From: Globodera rostochiensis
Taxonomy: Eukaryota; Nematoda; Chromadorea; Rhabditida; Heteroderidae
Reading direction: 5' to 3'
NCBI GenBank assembly: GCA_018350325.1
Contig: JAEVLN010000004.1
Span: 2,542,001-2,606,000 of the forward strand
DNA: 64,000 nucleotides
In this document: one piece after another, positions 44,636-55,851 of the stretch
How the letters are laid out: each line of letters begins with the position of its first letter
Position numbering within the stretch: position 1 is the stretch's first letter
Made by a program: the position numbers and the translations under genes
The notes under the pieces: model-generated
What the model was told of the DNA's origin: nothing
Database searches by the model: none
Seen by the model: the letters and a program-made list of their open reading frames with translations, nothing else

Positions 44636-45057
44636 TTTCACAAAATGATTTTGTCCCCTCTCATTAGCTTCTGTTGCAGCCTAATTATGTTGCGCATCAT
44701 CAAAGCAAAAGGTTCTTTCTTTTTGTTCACTTACAAATTAAATGTGCCCGTCGTTTTGACGTTTTGAAAAGCGGCGCAATTTTGGCGTTCAGAACCAAAA
44801 CAAAATGACGTCACTGCGGCCAACGGCACCAATTTCGCGCAACAAAGTCCACGGCTTCGATTGGCAGATGAGAGGCCAAGTTTTACAAATGAACTGCAAA
44901 ATACGCAATTATTCCGATCGGCCCGCAATTCATTGAGAGTAAACAAACGGATTTATTTGGTGGTCAAAATAATAATCAGAAAATATTTTATCTGTCGATT
45001 GATTATGCCAAAAGATTAGCAAAATCGGCGGCTCGGACGGGGAAAATCGGGCATTAG
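44636..45057. other. Spacer between two minisatellites
   Basis: No gene supported. Confidence 0.5.
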
Positions 45058-45788
45058 GGGAAGGGGGACAATTTTGATCAGGGAGGGGGGAGGGGGGGGG
45101 GGGCAATTTTTGATCAGGGAGGGGGGAGGGGGGGGGCAATTTTTGATCAGGGGGGTGGGCAATTTTTGATCAGGGGTGGGCAATTTTTGTCAGGGGGGGA
45201 GGGGGTGGGCAATTTTTGATCAGGGAGGGGGAGGGAGGGCAATTTTTGTCAGGGGGGGGCAATTTTTGATCAGGGGGGGGGAGGGGGGGGGGGGCAATTT
45301 TTGATCAGGGGGGAAGGGGGGGGCAATTTTTGATCAGGGGGGGGGGCAATTTTTGATCAGGGGGGGGGGGGGGGGGCAATTTTTGATCAGGGGGGGGGAG
45401 GGGGGGGGCAATTTTTGATCAGGGGGGAGGGGGTGGGCAATTTTTGATCAGGGAGGGGGAGGGAGGGCAATTTTTGATCAGGGGGGGCAATTTTTGATCA
45501 GGGGGGGAGGGGGGGGCAATTTTTGATCAGGGGGGGGGAGGGGGGGGGCAATTTTTGATCAGGGGGGGAGGGGGGGGGGGCAATTTTTGATCAGGGGGGG
45601 GGAATTTTTGATCAGGGGGGGAGGGGGGGGGCAATTTTTGATCAGGGGGGGGGAGGGGGGGGCAATTTTTGATCAGGGGGGGGGGAGCGAGGGCAATTTT
45701 TATCAGGGGGGGAGCGAGGGCAATTTTTGATCAGGGGGAGGGGGGGGGGCAATTTTTGATCAGGGGCGGGGGGAGGGGGGGGGGGGGT
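45058..45788 (+). repeat. G-rich minisatellite, roughly 25-30 units
   Basis: Each unit is GGGCAATTTTTGATCAG followed by 4-20 G, often interrupted by one A (GGGGGAGGGGGG). Unit length varies with the G run. A few copies have lost part of the GATCA core. Open frames on the minus strand (DQKLPPPP) follow from the repeat. The plus strand has many closely spaced G tracts. Confidence 0.95.
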
Positions 45789-45827
45789 AGGGTCCCAAAC
45801 GCAACAAAAATGTAAAAGTTTTTGGAA

Positions 45828-48587
45828 TGCCAACACTCACTTCTTGTAAGTTTCGGGCGGCTTCGATGCCATCAAATGAGGACCGGACACAAGATGAAGT
45901 TGTACGGTTAAAGAATGTGGCAAAGGAAGTGGAAGAAAAGCTCGGACTGTCGCCGCCGAGGCTCAACAGCAACCGGCAAGGGCCGACTTTGATCGGACCA
46001 AAAAGAGGTGAAACGGACGGAATAAATGATCAAAATTGATTTGGGTCACAGTTCAAAACATTTCTTTGTTTGGAAATGGATTTTTAAAAGTTATTTTTGT
46101 ATAAAATTGTTTTTCGATTAGGTGAATTGATCCCGGCAATTGAATCTCCTGGACTTTCCCTACGGCGTTTAATCGCCGTAGGTGATGGCGCCGGAGGGCT
46201 TCCGAGGTATTTTGAAGACGAATTGTTTAATTTAATTTTCTAAAAAAGAAAATGCCAGAACTCGGCCTACGAACCCTTTGTTCGCCGCGACACTCTTACG
46301 ACAACAACAACGAGAATCGGCACAAACGGCCAAATTCGGCATTAATCCGGTTGTCGGCAGCAATTTTATCGGTCGGTTTAATAGTACAAATTTAATTGTA
46401 AAAATAAAATAATTTTAAATAAATAATATAAAATCCCACAGGCAAACAACAACAGCTTAGTGAACAACAGCAACGGATGGTTCAGCAACAGCAATTCCAG
46501 ACACTGTTTCAGCAGCTCGCAACGATTCAGCAACAACGCCAATTGCAGCAACTATTGTTGAACAACCAATGGCAAAATGCGGCAGAAAGAAATGAGCGCC
46601 TCGGGGGTTTTGAAATTTTTTGGAATTTTCAATGCCAAATTTTCAGCCAGCAGAGCAAGCAGTACTTTTAGCGGTAACGTTGAGGTAACTTTAATTGTGA
46701 TGGACCAATTTTAGAAAAAGTTGTTCAGAATCTTGCCCCACCCGGCTTTTTTGGTGCTGGTTCGGGACAAACTTCGGTAGCGCTCCCCGGCAAATTGGCA
46801 TTAACCGGCATTCGTTCCGTCGGACAGCCTCCGGCGGCAACGGCTTCATTTTTGGGCGGAATCCAGCCGAGTACAGCTACAGAAAGTTCCATTTAAATTG
46901 AAATTTGAATTTTACAGTACAACCGCCACCAATTGCACCGCCGTTGCAGAGCAGTTCGACAGACCTCGCTGATCTGACCGCATTGCTCCAAAAGATGTCG
47001 TTGAATAACCCAACAAATCCGAGCAGTTCGAGTACGGTACTGGGCCCAATCGCTGCAGTTCTACCGAACGCGGCGAGTCCACAAGTGACGCCACAGCAGG
47101 AACGTCCGGTGGTGGTCAAACTTGTGACAGCAGGAAGCGAGCAACAGCAGCAGAACACCAACAACAACAACAACGGTTTTTAAATTCATTTTATGTCTCT
47201 CAATTTTATTTACAAATTAATGAAAGCAGTCGCTCTTCAACAAATTGTGCTCCAGGAACAGCAACGCTTTGTCGAGTTGCTGGAACGCGAGCAGTACCGT
47301 GAACAACTGGTGCAGAACAACCGCAAAGAGCTGCAGGCGGTGCAGGTGAGGAAACATTTGAACGGCCAATTAAATGAAAATGAATAAAATTCAGCAACTA
47401 TTTTTCCTGATTATTTATTTTTGTGCTTATTAGGATCAACAGCAGCGGATTCTGGAACTGCTTGATGCCTTCGAAAGGGAAAAGGAACAGCTTGAAGACA
47501 ATTCTCGTGCAATTAGAAGAACAGCATTAGAGCGTAATAAAGCAATTGCGGCAGATTCGGCAACATCCGGTGCGTGCATTCAAAATTAAATTTTTAAAAA
47601 TTCGAAAATTGTTTGATAAATCGTTCAGCTCCAACTCAGCAGCAGAGCTCTGCTGACACAAATTTGCTCAAAGGATTGCTTCAAGCATTTTCAAATATAA
47701 TCACGCCCCAGGGCACACCGTCGGGAACGGCTTCGTCATCCACGTCAGGCCAACCGTTGCCAAACATTGGGCCAAATCTTGGAGGACAAGTGTCGCAATT
47801 TTTGAATCAGCTGCTTCAACAACCATCGACTACTGTTGACCAATCGCAACTTCTGGTGAAAATACCTCAACAGCAGCAGCAACAAAAACAAGCTCAAGCT
47901 GTACAACAACCAGCTGTTCAGTATGTTTCGCTCTACGACCCAAGGGTGGGACAGCAGCAACAATTCGACGCTGCCAGTCTTCTTGTTGGTGGAGATGGAA
48001 CAGTTTCATCAGGTTTTGAGAGATTCCAAGCAAAGTGCAGTTAAAAGTATATTCTAGGCTTAGTCCAACCTCAACAGCAAGTTGGTGCAGTATTTCAACC
48101 TCAACAACAAGTTGGTGCAGTACCTCAACTTCCACAGCAAGTTGGTGCAGTTCCTCAACTACCACAGCAAGTTGCTGCAGTATCTCAACAGCAAGTTGGT
48201 GCAGTACCTCAACAGCAAGTTGGTGTAGTACCTCTACTTCCACAACAAGTTGGTGCAGTACCCCCTTCTGGCTGGCTTCCAGTCGGCGACGTACTTTCCG
48301 GTGGGTTGGTGTGGCAACAGCTGCAGCAGCCTCAGCAGCAAAACACAAACGATGCAGGCGGCAACAACGGTCAACAGCAACTGTTAGCCAACGGCATTGT
48401 GCAGCGTGCACAACAACGACAACGGCAAGACGTACAACAACCAACTGCAGATGGAACAGCAGCAAATGGGCAGACAGTTGACGAGGATAATGTTGAAGAG
48501 GTGGGGGAAGAAGAGAAGGAGGCCGGCCTTGAGGATGGACGATGGACGGCATCAGCCGACGGAGGCGGCGGATTGGACGACGAATAA
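45828..48587 (+). CDS. Q/N-rich low-complexity protein
   Basis: Multi-exon gene with mostly GT-AG, phase-1 introns. An early exon reads DEVVRLKNVAKEVEEKLGLSP, a possible helix. Next come GELIPAIESPGLSLRRLIAVG and FAATLLRQQQRESAQTAKF. Gln-rich exons start at about 46442 (GKQQQLSEQQQRMVQQQQFQ). A Pro/Ser linker has QPPPIAPPLQSSSTDLADLT. A charged helix (QEQQRFVELLEREQYREQLV, DQQQRILELLDAFEREKEQL) spans 47230-47570. The C-terminal part holds repeats of QQVGAVPQ (48062-48260), more Gln, and an acidic end, GGGGLDDE. The composition is that of a prion-like Q/N-rich domain protein. The start is uncertain: ATG at 45828 or 45869, or an upstream exon beyond the G-rich minisatellite. No named family. 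Confidence 0.65.
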
Positions 48588-49423
48588 AATGCGGCACAAA
48601 AAGCATAGAGAATCCTCCGAACTTTTTTGGTGTTTGAGCCCCGGCCGAAAATTGAAATCGAAAATTGGGTTTAAATATATTTTTATGTTTATTCATTTAA
48701 ATATATTTTTAAATTTTAAATTTCCCTTTGAGCCCTTTTGACGCAAATTATTTTTTGACCGAATTATTATTAAATGGTCGTCTAAAAGGTTCACAAAAGC
48801 GGCAATAAATCAATCAAAGTCCATTTTGCTGAAGGGTAAATTCAGGGGACCCCTCGGGGGACTTTGGCGGCAATTTCCGTCGAAAATGAGTCATTTGTCT
48901 CCGTCGTTGGACGCCGCCGGGCGCCGGGACAAGTCGACTCGGAAAAGCGAGTCCCACGCTTAAAAATCTGTTGAAAAAATTGCGGGTGCGATTTTGTTTG
49001 ATGGGGGGGGGGGGCGCCGAAATCGGAAAACAGCAGCTGTCTTGTGTCCGGAAGAATGTCCTGAAAATTGCCCGGCAAACAAAAAAAGGACCATCAAATC
49101 GATCAAACCGATTCCGACGCCCCCGGGGAGGGTTTATAAACAGCAAAAACAACAAAACTCAAGCTTCTGCCAGCAGCCGGAGGGCGGCTGGCCGAAGGCG
49201 TCGTTTGGGCGAACGCCTCGGGCTCCACGCCCGCCGATCCGTCAATGATCGATGAGGGCGCTTTGGCAGTAATTTATTTGCCCCTTTCCGGATCAACCCC
49301 GGCAGCTGTATTTAGCCTTTGTTGTGATGGGCTCCATTTTTTCATTCCAAAAACCCAAAGTTTTGATAAAAACAATTTTTTTTCCTACAAAAAAGCTTTT
49401 GCAGATTTTTCCATAAAATTCCA
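48588..49423. other. Intergenic
   Basis: Contains a G run at 49002-49013 and GC-rich stretches at 48840-48960 and 49110-49240. Short open frames on both strands lack splice context and are not accepted. The promoter of the next gene should be at the right end. Confidence 0.45.
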
Positions 49424-52400
49424 ATGAAATTTTTTGTTGTTTTATTTTTTTTCGTCGAATTTATTGGCATAGTTTTTGCCAATTTGGCCCAACAGCGCAA
49501 ACTTTGCTCAAACCGGTGCCATCGCCTGCTGAGGCGCTCATTGGAACGAGTCGAAGGGGTAAAATTAAATCATTGGATTTTATTTGAATTTATTAAACTT
49601 TTGTAAAAACGTTCAAAAATTAATTCTCGAACCCAGGCGGGTACTGTGGAAGAGATACTGTACCAAATTAGTGCCTACCGTCGCCAGCAAATTCTCGCAT
49701 CGGTCCAAGACGACGCTTCTTCGGCCACTTTTGAAGAGCCTTCTGAACCGTTCAGAAACATTTGCTGGTTGGTCTACAATTAAATTAATTTTATGAAGAT
49801 TTTAAGGTAATCTTAAAGAACATTGGTCCCGAATTTTTTTATTTTCAAATAAAGGTTTTATGCAATTTTAAGAAGTACCCGGGGGTTATCGAGGTCGCTG
49901 ATCACGAATATGATATCAGATTTATCATATGACATTGTCTAATATATGATTTCAACATCTATGATTTTTGAAATTTTTTCAAAAATCTGTTATCGCCCTT
50001 TATAAGTGTTTTTAGAGGTTTAATGGCCCGTAGAAACCAAACCTGACCTCCATTTTTGACCGACTTCGAACCCGGGGCCCGACTTCGAACCCGGGGCCCG
50101 ACTTCGAACATTGGTCAAAAAGTTCCAAAATCAATTTTGGTCCCAAATTTTCAAAAAAAATCCGAAAGTACAACCAAAAAGGCGAGTATTGATCGAATTG
50201 TGCTTTTTAGATGCTTTTGAGGCTAAAATTTTTGAAAAAATTTCAAAAATCATAGATGTTGAAATCATATATTAGACAATGTCATATGATAAATCTGATA
50301 TCATATTCGTGATCAGCGACCTCGATAACCCCGGGGTACTTCTTAGAATTGCATAAAACCTTTATTTGAAAATAAAAAAATTCGGGACCAATGTTCTTTA
50401 AGATTACCGATTTTAAAATATAAATTAAGGAAGTTTTTCGACTTTGAAGACTGTTCCAGTCAATGTGAAAAGGCATTTTTCCGACGTCGGAAACGAAAAA
50501 ACGACAAAGAACGCGCCGACCCGGTTGGGCTAGAACAGCAAATGGTGCTGCAGTTTTGCCATCGCAATGATTTTGGTGGGTGGCCGTAAAAACAAATCAT
50601 TTTTTGGAAGCATTCAAAATATTAAATGTTTTGTTTATTAATTAATTAATTACATTTTTAATTTTTCCCCTAATTTTTTGCAGGTGTTCCCTACGTGCAC
50701 TTTTCCTGCATCCACAAATTCCACGCTTTTGTCGAGGTTCGCTGTTCCGCTTACCAACAAAAGGCGGTCGAACTTCGTCTGATGGCCTTCCAACTTCGAC
50801 GCGGCGGGTCCGTTGATGAACCAAAAGTTGTGGGGCAGAAACAGGACGACGATGTCACTGTTCAAGATGATGAACAACAACTTTCCAATGCCATCAATCA
50901 AGTTGGACACCTGAATGGCTTTTCCAATGTCAAGAATTTTAAAAATGCCGGGTTGTTTCAGGAAATGTGCCTGCTGCTTCACCAACACTCCACATGTCTT
51001 GGCAATGCCCTCGGGCGCCATTGTCCGTTTGCTCGCGGACTGTTCGCCACTCGGCATGCCCTCAGGGACAATTTTCTGTCCTTTGTGTTACCCTTTGGCA
51101 CTGCTGCGGATCGGAGGCGGGAACGTAATGCCAAATCTGAACAGGACGCCAATTTGAACGGTGCCATTGAGCTGGACCGGCTGTTTTCCGACGAAATGCT
51201 CGACACGTGCCATCTGTTGGATTTTAACAGGTCGCAAACATTCGTAATTTTTTTAAATTCTTTAAAATAAATAAGGGAAAAGGGTTTTTTGGAATTGAAC
51301 ATTAATAATTAGCATTATTCGCCGCTTTGTTGGAACAGAATGGCGACTCAATGGAAAGAGCAGAGAGAATTGGTGGACTCGCCGAACTCTTTGTTGGACA
51401 GGCAGCAGCAGCAGCAGCAGATGAACCAAAATCGGGGCACAACAAAGCGTGCCATTGGCACAATGCCCGAGGGCACGACGGCAGGTGCCAAAGCACTTAA
51501 ATTTTTCAAAGCAAAATTTTAAAATTAATTTTTAAGTGCCTTCTGGACGCCGCCGCGTATTCTCTTCCGATGAAGAGCTGCTCGACATACCGCCCAACTT
51601 CCAATATTCCACGGCTCGGCTTCCACCCGACTTTTACACGCGATACGCCATCTGGTGGGGCGGGAGAAGGTGAATTTTCCAAATATCGGAATTTTGGGGG
51701 TTTCCCCAAATTTTTTTTTGTTTTTCAGCCGAGCCCAACCCCTCAAAGCGACGCCTTCAACCCTTGTTCAGTTGCTGGCTGAATCGACGTCAACGGTCAC
51801 TGAGCAGCACTCAACATGGCCGCATACGGCGGCAAGTTCAGGGGGTGCCATGCGCGAGACTTTGCCGGATACGATGCTCACCACCAGTCAACTGCCACGC
51901 CAGGGTAGTAGAACGCTTCCCGCCCGCGGGGTTGATTGAATGCTCGAGAGACTGTTGTTCGTTGCTACTAATTTAACGAACCCTTCCAAGAGGAAGAGAC
52001 CGTACGCATCGTCTCCCTACCGTACATGATCAACGGGCAGGCTACGGTGCCAAGCCAACGCTGGTGGACGGAGGAAGCGAATGCGGGGAGGCGAACAGAG
52101 GAGAAGTTACGGCTGTCGAACAACAACGATCAGTGGGCGAGCACAACAACAGCCGCTGGTTACGGTCGAACACAAACGGCGACGGTACCAAACAGTTCGA
52201 CTGATACGGTATCGATTTGGGATATGCTTTTTTTGGACTGGATTTGCAAATTAAGCGTTTGAAACCCACCAAATATTTTAAATTTATTTAAGCAATCTTT
52301 GAGCGAACTCTGGCCGCGGAATTTGCCAAATGACAAAGACGAACATTTGTTTAATGGGTTGTCGACAGCTGAGGACAATTCGGACAAATATTCAACCATA

Positions 52401-53379
52401 GAACACATTGTCAAAGACGATGGACAGCACCGGCACATTTCAGTCGATGGCAAAGTGCCGAAAAGTTCGGCATCTAAGCAGCACAGCAAGGTCACGGAGT
52501 CGGCACTTCTTCCGCAGTTGCGCGAAGACATCAACAGTGTGTACTTTGCCAAAATTCTCCAGTTTGGCGAGGAAGACGATGGACAGTCGGACGGCACGTA
52601 TTCAGAAGAGCAGTACGGTGGCCGAGGTGCGCAAAAACTTATGGGGGCATTAAATTTTGATTAAATTGCAAAGTTTTTAGTAACTGCTCACATGGAACAC
52701 CTTCCACGGGAACAATTGCAGCCATCAAAACAAAAAGTTGAAGCCGATCAGTCGTTGGAGGCTGATCAGGACGGTTCTTCTGGGGAAGATTATTTCGGGG
52801 GCGACGACGACGATGATTTGGATCGATCAAATGATGATTTCGATCGATCAAACGATGATTTGGATCGATCAGGCGATGAGGATGAAAGTGCGTCTGAAGA
52901 GCGCGACATTTCGTATAAAATCTCGGCTGCCGCAAGCATTGACCCGGACCGGTTTTCGACCGCGCCGCCAGCAGTCGGCCCCGGGTTGGCCGACCTGAGC
53001 CACAAAACACGAGGCATAACGAAACTCAACGACGGAATAATTCGGTTTTTTAGGCCCTCACGACACCAACTATCAGCCGATGACGAGAAGAAGTAATGCG
53101 CCTCGTCGTATTTTGGTGTCGGCCGAGCCGGTGCCCGTCCACTCGGATGTGCTGCTGGTACTGTTTGGCCTCTACGGCACCTTCTTCGGCGTGGCTGCCT
53201 TTCTGCTGCTGTGTCTGTTGATGGCGTGCCTAGAGCGTCGACGCCGTCGCCACGGGGCTCTGTTGGGCCGCTATCGGCGGAAGTACCGCTCGAACTCGAG
53301 CGCCACAAAGGGGGGCAGTGCCATTCTTTATCTGGACGAAAGGCTGGGCACCGTAAAAAGTGCCCGCAGGACACGATGA
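49424..53379 (+). CDS. Large type I membrane protein with Cys-rich ectodomain (CPG4-like, tentative)
   Basis: Starts MKFFVVLFFFVEFIGIVFAN, a signal peptide. The ectodomain has spaced Cys: LCSNRCHRLL, NICW-KFFDFEDCSSQCEKAF, QFCHRNDF, FSCIHKFHAF, VRCSAYQQ, LFQEMCLLLHQHSTC and GRHCPFAR, over exons 49424-49558, 49637-49768, about 50432-50575, 50683-51231. This resembles the Cys pattern of the nematode CPG4 group, but I am not certain. A long variable part follows: a Gln run (51404-51420), IPPNFQYSTARLPPDFYTRY, VRIVSLPYMINGQ, and an acidic DDLDRSNDDFDRS repeat (52800-52880). The last exon (53054-53379) has one membrane helix, SDVLLVLFGLYGTFFGVAAF..., followed by a very basic tail (ERRRRRHG, RYRRKYRS). 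The last intron, 53014-53053, is 40 nt with a GC donor. One intron holds the foldback element at 49806. Confidence 0.7.
49806..50408. mobile_element. 603-bp foldback (MITE-like) element in an intron
   Basis: Two arms of about 180 bp are near-perfect reverse complements. The left begins GGTAATCTTAAAGAACATTG and the right ends with its complement. The eight bases GATTTTAA flank both ends (49798-49805 and 50409-50416), a clean target-site duplication. The centre (about 49990-50230) includes repeated CCCGACTTCGAACCCGGGG units near 50066-50110. No coding capacity. An 8-bp duplication fits hAT-, P- or Merlin-type mobilisation; the family is unknown. Confidence 0.9.
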
Positions 53380-53525
53380 AAAGTTAACTTTGTGTCTGAT
53401 CTTTCTTTTAAACAACTCTAATTAATAATTGATTAATCAAGATAAAACAAAGAAAAGCAGATAACAACACTCAACATTTTGTACATCTCGTCAAAAAATA
53501 AAAGCTTTTGGAGGGGTCCGGAAAG

Positions 53526-53672
53526 CATGGATGAAGTGTCGTTTTTGTGTTAGTGGATGAAGTGTCGCGTGGAGGTGGATGAAGTGTCGCGTGGAGGAAA
53601 TGTCGCGTGGATGAAGTGTCGTTTTTGGGTTAGTGGATGAAGTGTCGCGTGGAGGAAATGTCGCATAGATGA
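53526..53672 (+). repeat. Minisatellite of GTGGATGAAGTGTCGC type
   Basis: Irregular copies of GTGGATGAAGTGTCGCGTGG and GGAAATGTCGCGTGGATG. A related array in inverted orientation lies at 55604-55682. Confidence 0.8.
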
Positions 53673-53823
53673 AATGTTATCCTGCCCTTTTTGGCACTAA
53701 TTATTGACGGCAAAAAAAAAAAAAAAAACGAATTAATTCGGGTCGACAAACACAAAGCCGACAAAATTTGATTGTTTTAAAATGCCTAATTCTGATCAAT
53801 TGCCGTGGCATTTCCTACAATTG

Positions 53824-55500
53824 TTGATAATCGGTTTTGTAAACGATAAAGTTAAAATTTACTGTTACGATTTTGGTAAAAATCAATTAAAATTTCTTTA
53901 CGCAACAATGTTATTGGCAAAAAGCGATCAATATACATACAATAGCATCATAATACAATACACAACACAACTATCCTTATGATATTTACACGTCGTTCCA
54001 CACTTTCATTGTAAATCAGCGACGGGCATTGAATATGTTCGCGTCCAGGTTGGCCAGCGTCCCGTAGTTTGGATCATTTCCTGTAAAGGCAATTGAAAAT
54101 GATAATTAATTGACGCAACCAATCAATCAATTACCTGCAACTGGTGCCTGCTGTGTGACGTTCGCCCTTCCACCAACAGCGGGTGCCGGTGTCTTTTTGT
54201 TGGCGAAAATGTTCGCGTCCAAGTTGGCCAGCGTCCCGTAGTTTGGGTCGTTTCCTGTAAAAAGGCAATTGATAATGCTAATTAAATTGATCTTTAACAA
54301 ATTAATCTACCGGCAACGGGAGCCTGTTGTGCCTGCGGTCTCTGAGGCGAAGGCGTCGACGGCTTCCCAGCTGCCGTTTTGTTGGCGAAAATGTTCGCGT
54401 CCAAGTTGGCCAGGGTGCCGTAGTTTGGGTCGTTTCCTGGAAAAGGCGGTTGAAATGATAATTAAATTGACCCTTAATCCCCCCATCTACCGGCAACGGG
54501 AGCCTGTTGTGCCTGCGTTCGCGGAGCTGAAGGCATCGGCATCGACTTTCCAGCAGATGAGTTTTTGGCGGCGAAAATGTTCTTATCCAGGTTGGCCAGG
54601 GTGCCGTAGTTTGGGTCGTTTCCTGAAGAGAGAATGGTTTTGTTTAAGCAATGCGATCATCAGACCCCCTCCCCTTGGCCCTACCTGCAACGGGCACCAT
54701 TGGCGCTCTTGGTGCTTGATTGTTTGCTAAATTGAGAATGATTTGTTCGAGCAATGCGATCAGCAGACTCCGGCCCCTTACCTGCGACGCTTGGAACGCT
54801 CCCGGGCACGGGCATTCCTGGCACTGCATCCTTGCGCTAAAAATTGTGTTGTTTGAACTGCTTGACGCCGAGCAAAAGAAAATAAATTTACCTTACAACC
54901 ACAACATTGGACGATGATCACCAGCACGGAGGCTACGGCAATGAGCACCAGTTGAAGAGGGACAAATAAGAAGACGACCATGGCTTTAGATATTGCTGGC
55001 AACAGAAGAAATAAAATGATTGGAATTGGAAAAAAAAATTGCTTTTATACCTTCTGAATTCTTACATTTAGAGGGTATATAAGGAAACTATCTCTTACTT
55101 CTGACAACATTGTGTCTGCTTTAGCTTCCAAACGTCTAACCAACGCCGTCCGTAAAGACCAGATTTTTACGCACTAAATGGTCGAAATAAGCACTAAGAT
55201 TCTGCAAATTCGGCTTAAAGTTTAAATGAAAAACACAATAATAAATTGTTCACGCCTCGCAATTGAAAAAAAAAAATCCGATTTTCGGTCAGAATCCTCC
55301 TCATTTTTTGGTAAACAAACATTAGAATTTTAAGGATGATTTCATTTTTTAGAGAGTACATTATGAAAGTAAAATGTTTCTAATTCTCAGGAAATGGAAA
55401 ATTTTAAAAAAAGATTTTAAATGTTTAAAATAAAGCATACATGTATGTTGATTGATGCAACACTACTCTCATAAGAAACAAAACTCTTGAAAACTTTTTT
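53824..55500. repeat. Tandem duplication, unit 1
   Basis: Begins GTTGATAATCGGTTTTGTAA and is almost identical to 55852-57870, including intergenic DNA on both sides of the gene. It differs mainly by missing one repeat exon and by a shorter repeat-rich exon. Confidence 0.95.
54016..54981 (-). CDS. Membrane-anchored repeat-module protein, copy 1 (4 modules)
   Basis: ATG at 54981. Exon 1 is a signal-anchor or signal peptide (MVVFLFVPLQLVLIAVASVL) ending in a Cys cluster, QCCGCK, that could be lipidated. Exon 2 is RKDAVPGMPVPGSVPSVA and exon 3 ANNQAPRAPMVPVA. Four module exons follow, each opening GNDPNYGTLANLD(K/A)NIF, most continuing with a Pro/Ala/Gln linker that ends QAPVA. The last module stops after NARR at 54016. 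Every intron from exon 2 on interrupts a Gly codon in phase 1, so modules can be gained or lost without shifting frame. I recall DPNY-TLA-type motifs in other nematode proteins, but no function is assigned. The N-terminus suggests the modules are outside the cytosol if it is an uncleaved or cleaved signal. Confidence 0.8.
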
Positions 55501-55603
55501 AAATAAGTCCGCTTCATCCATCATCCGTCCAACCCAAAAAAATTTTCGGCTTTTAATTTGGGACTCGTTTAAATTTATCTTTTATATGTATTGGCAAAAT
55601 GTT

Positions 55604-55682
55604 CCCCGACATATCATCCACGCGACATTTCCTCCACACGACATTTCATCCACTAATTTGTAAGCGAAAACACGACATTTAA
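55604..55682 (-). repeat. Inverted relative of the 53526 minisatellite
   Basis: Reads CATCCACGCGACATTTCCTC and ACGACATTTCATCCAC on the plus strand, the reverse complement of the array at 53526-53672. The two arrays bracket unit 1 of the duplication. Confidence 0.8.
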
Positions 55683-55851
55683 TCTAAGAAAAAGCTCGCC
55701 CGTTTGCAAGTCGGGTTTTCCTAACCCTATTAGGCCTGCTAGAGTTCAGTTTGGAACAGTTTCGTATTTTTATGAAAAACAAAAAATACTTGATCGTGTT
55801 CAAATTGCTTGTATTTATGTCCGAATAAATTTTTTACAAGTTTTTCTTGTG

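Noticed and set aside
45058..45788. Possible CRISPR-like array (regular repeats)
   Set aside because: Eukaryotic context, no unique spacers (only G runs of variable length), no cas genes.
44930..45972. Minus-strand open frames rich in DQKLPPPP
   Set aside because: Direct translation of the G-rich minisatellite; not evidence of a gene.
48814..49255. Open frames on both strands near 49 kb
   Set aside because: They overlap each other, include a G run, and show no family signature or consistent splice sites.
50060..50115. TTCGAACCCGGGG units resembling tRNA B-boxes
   Set aside because: They are direct repeats inside the foldback element and have no tRNA fold.
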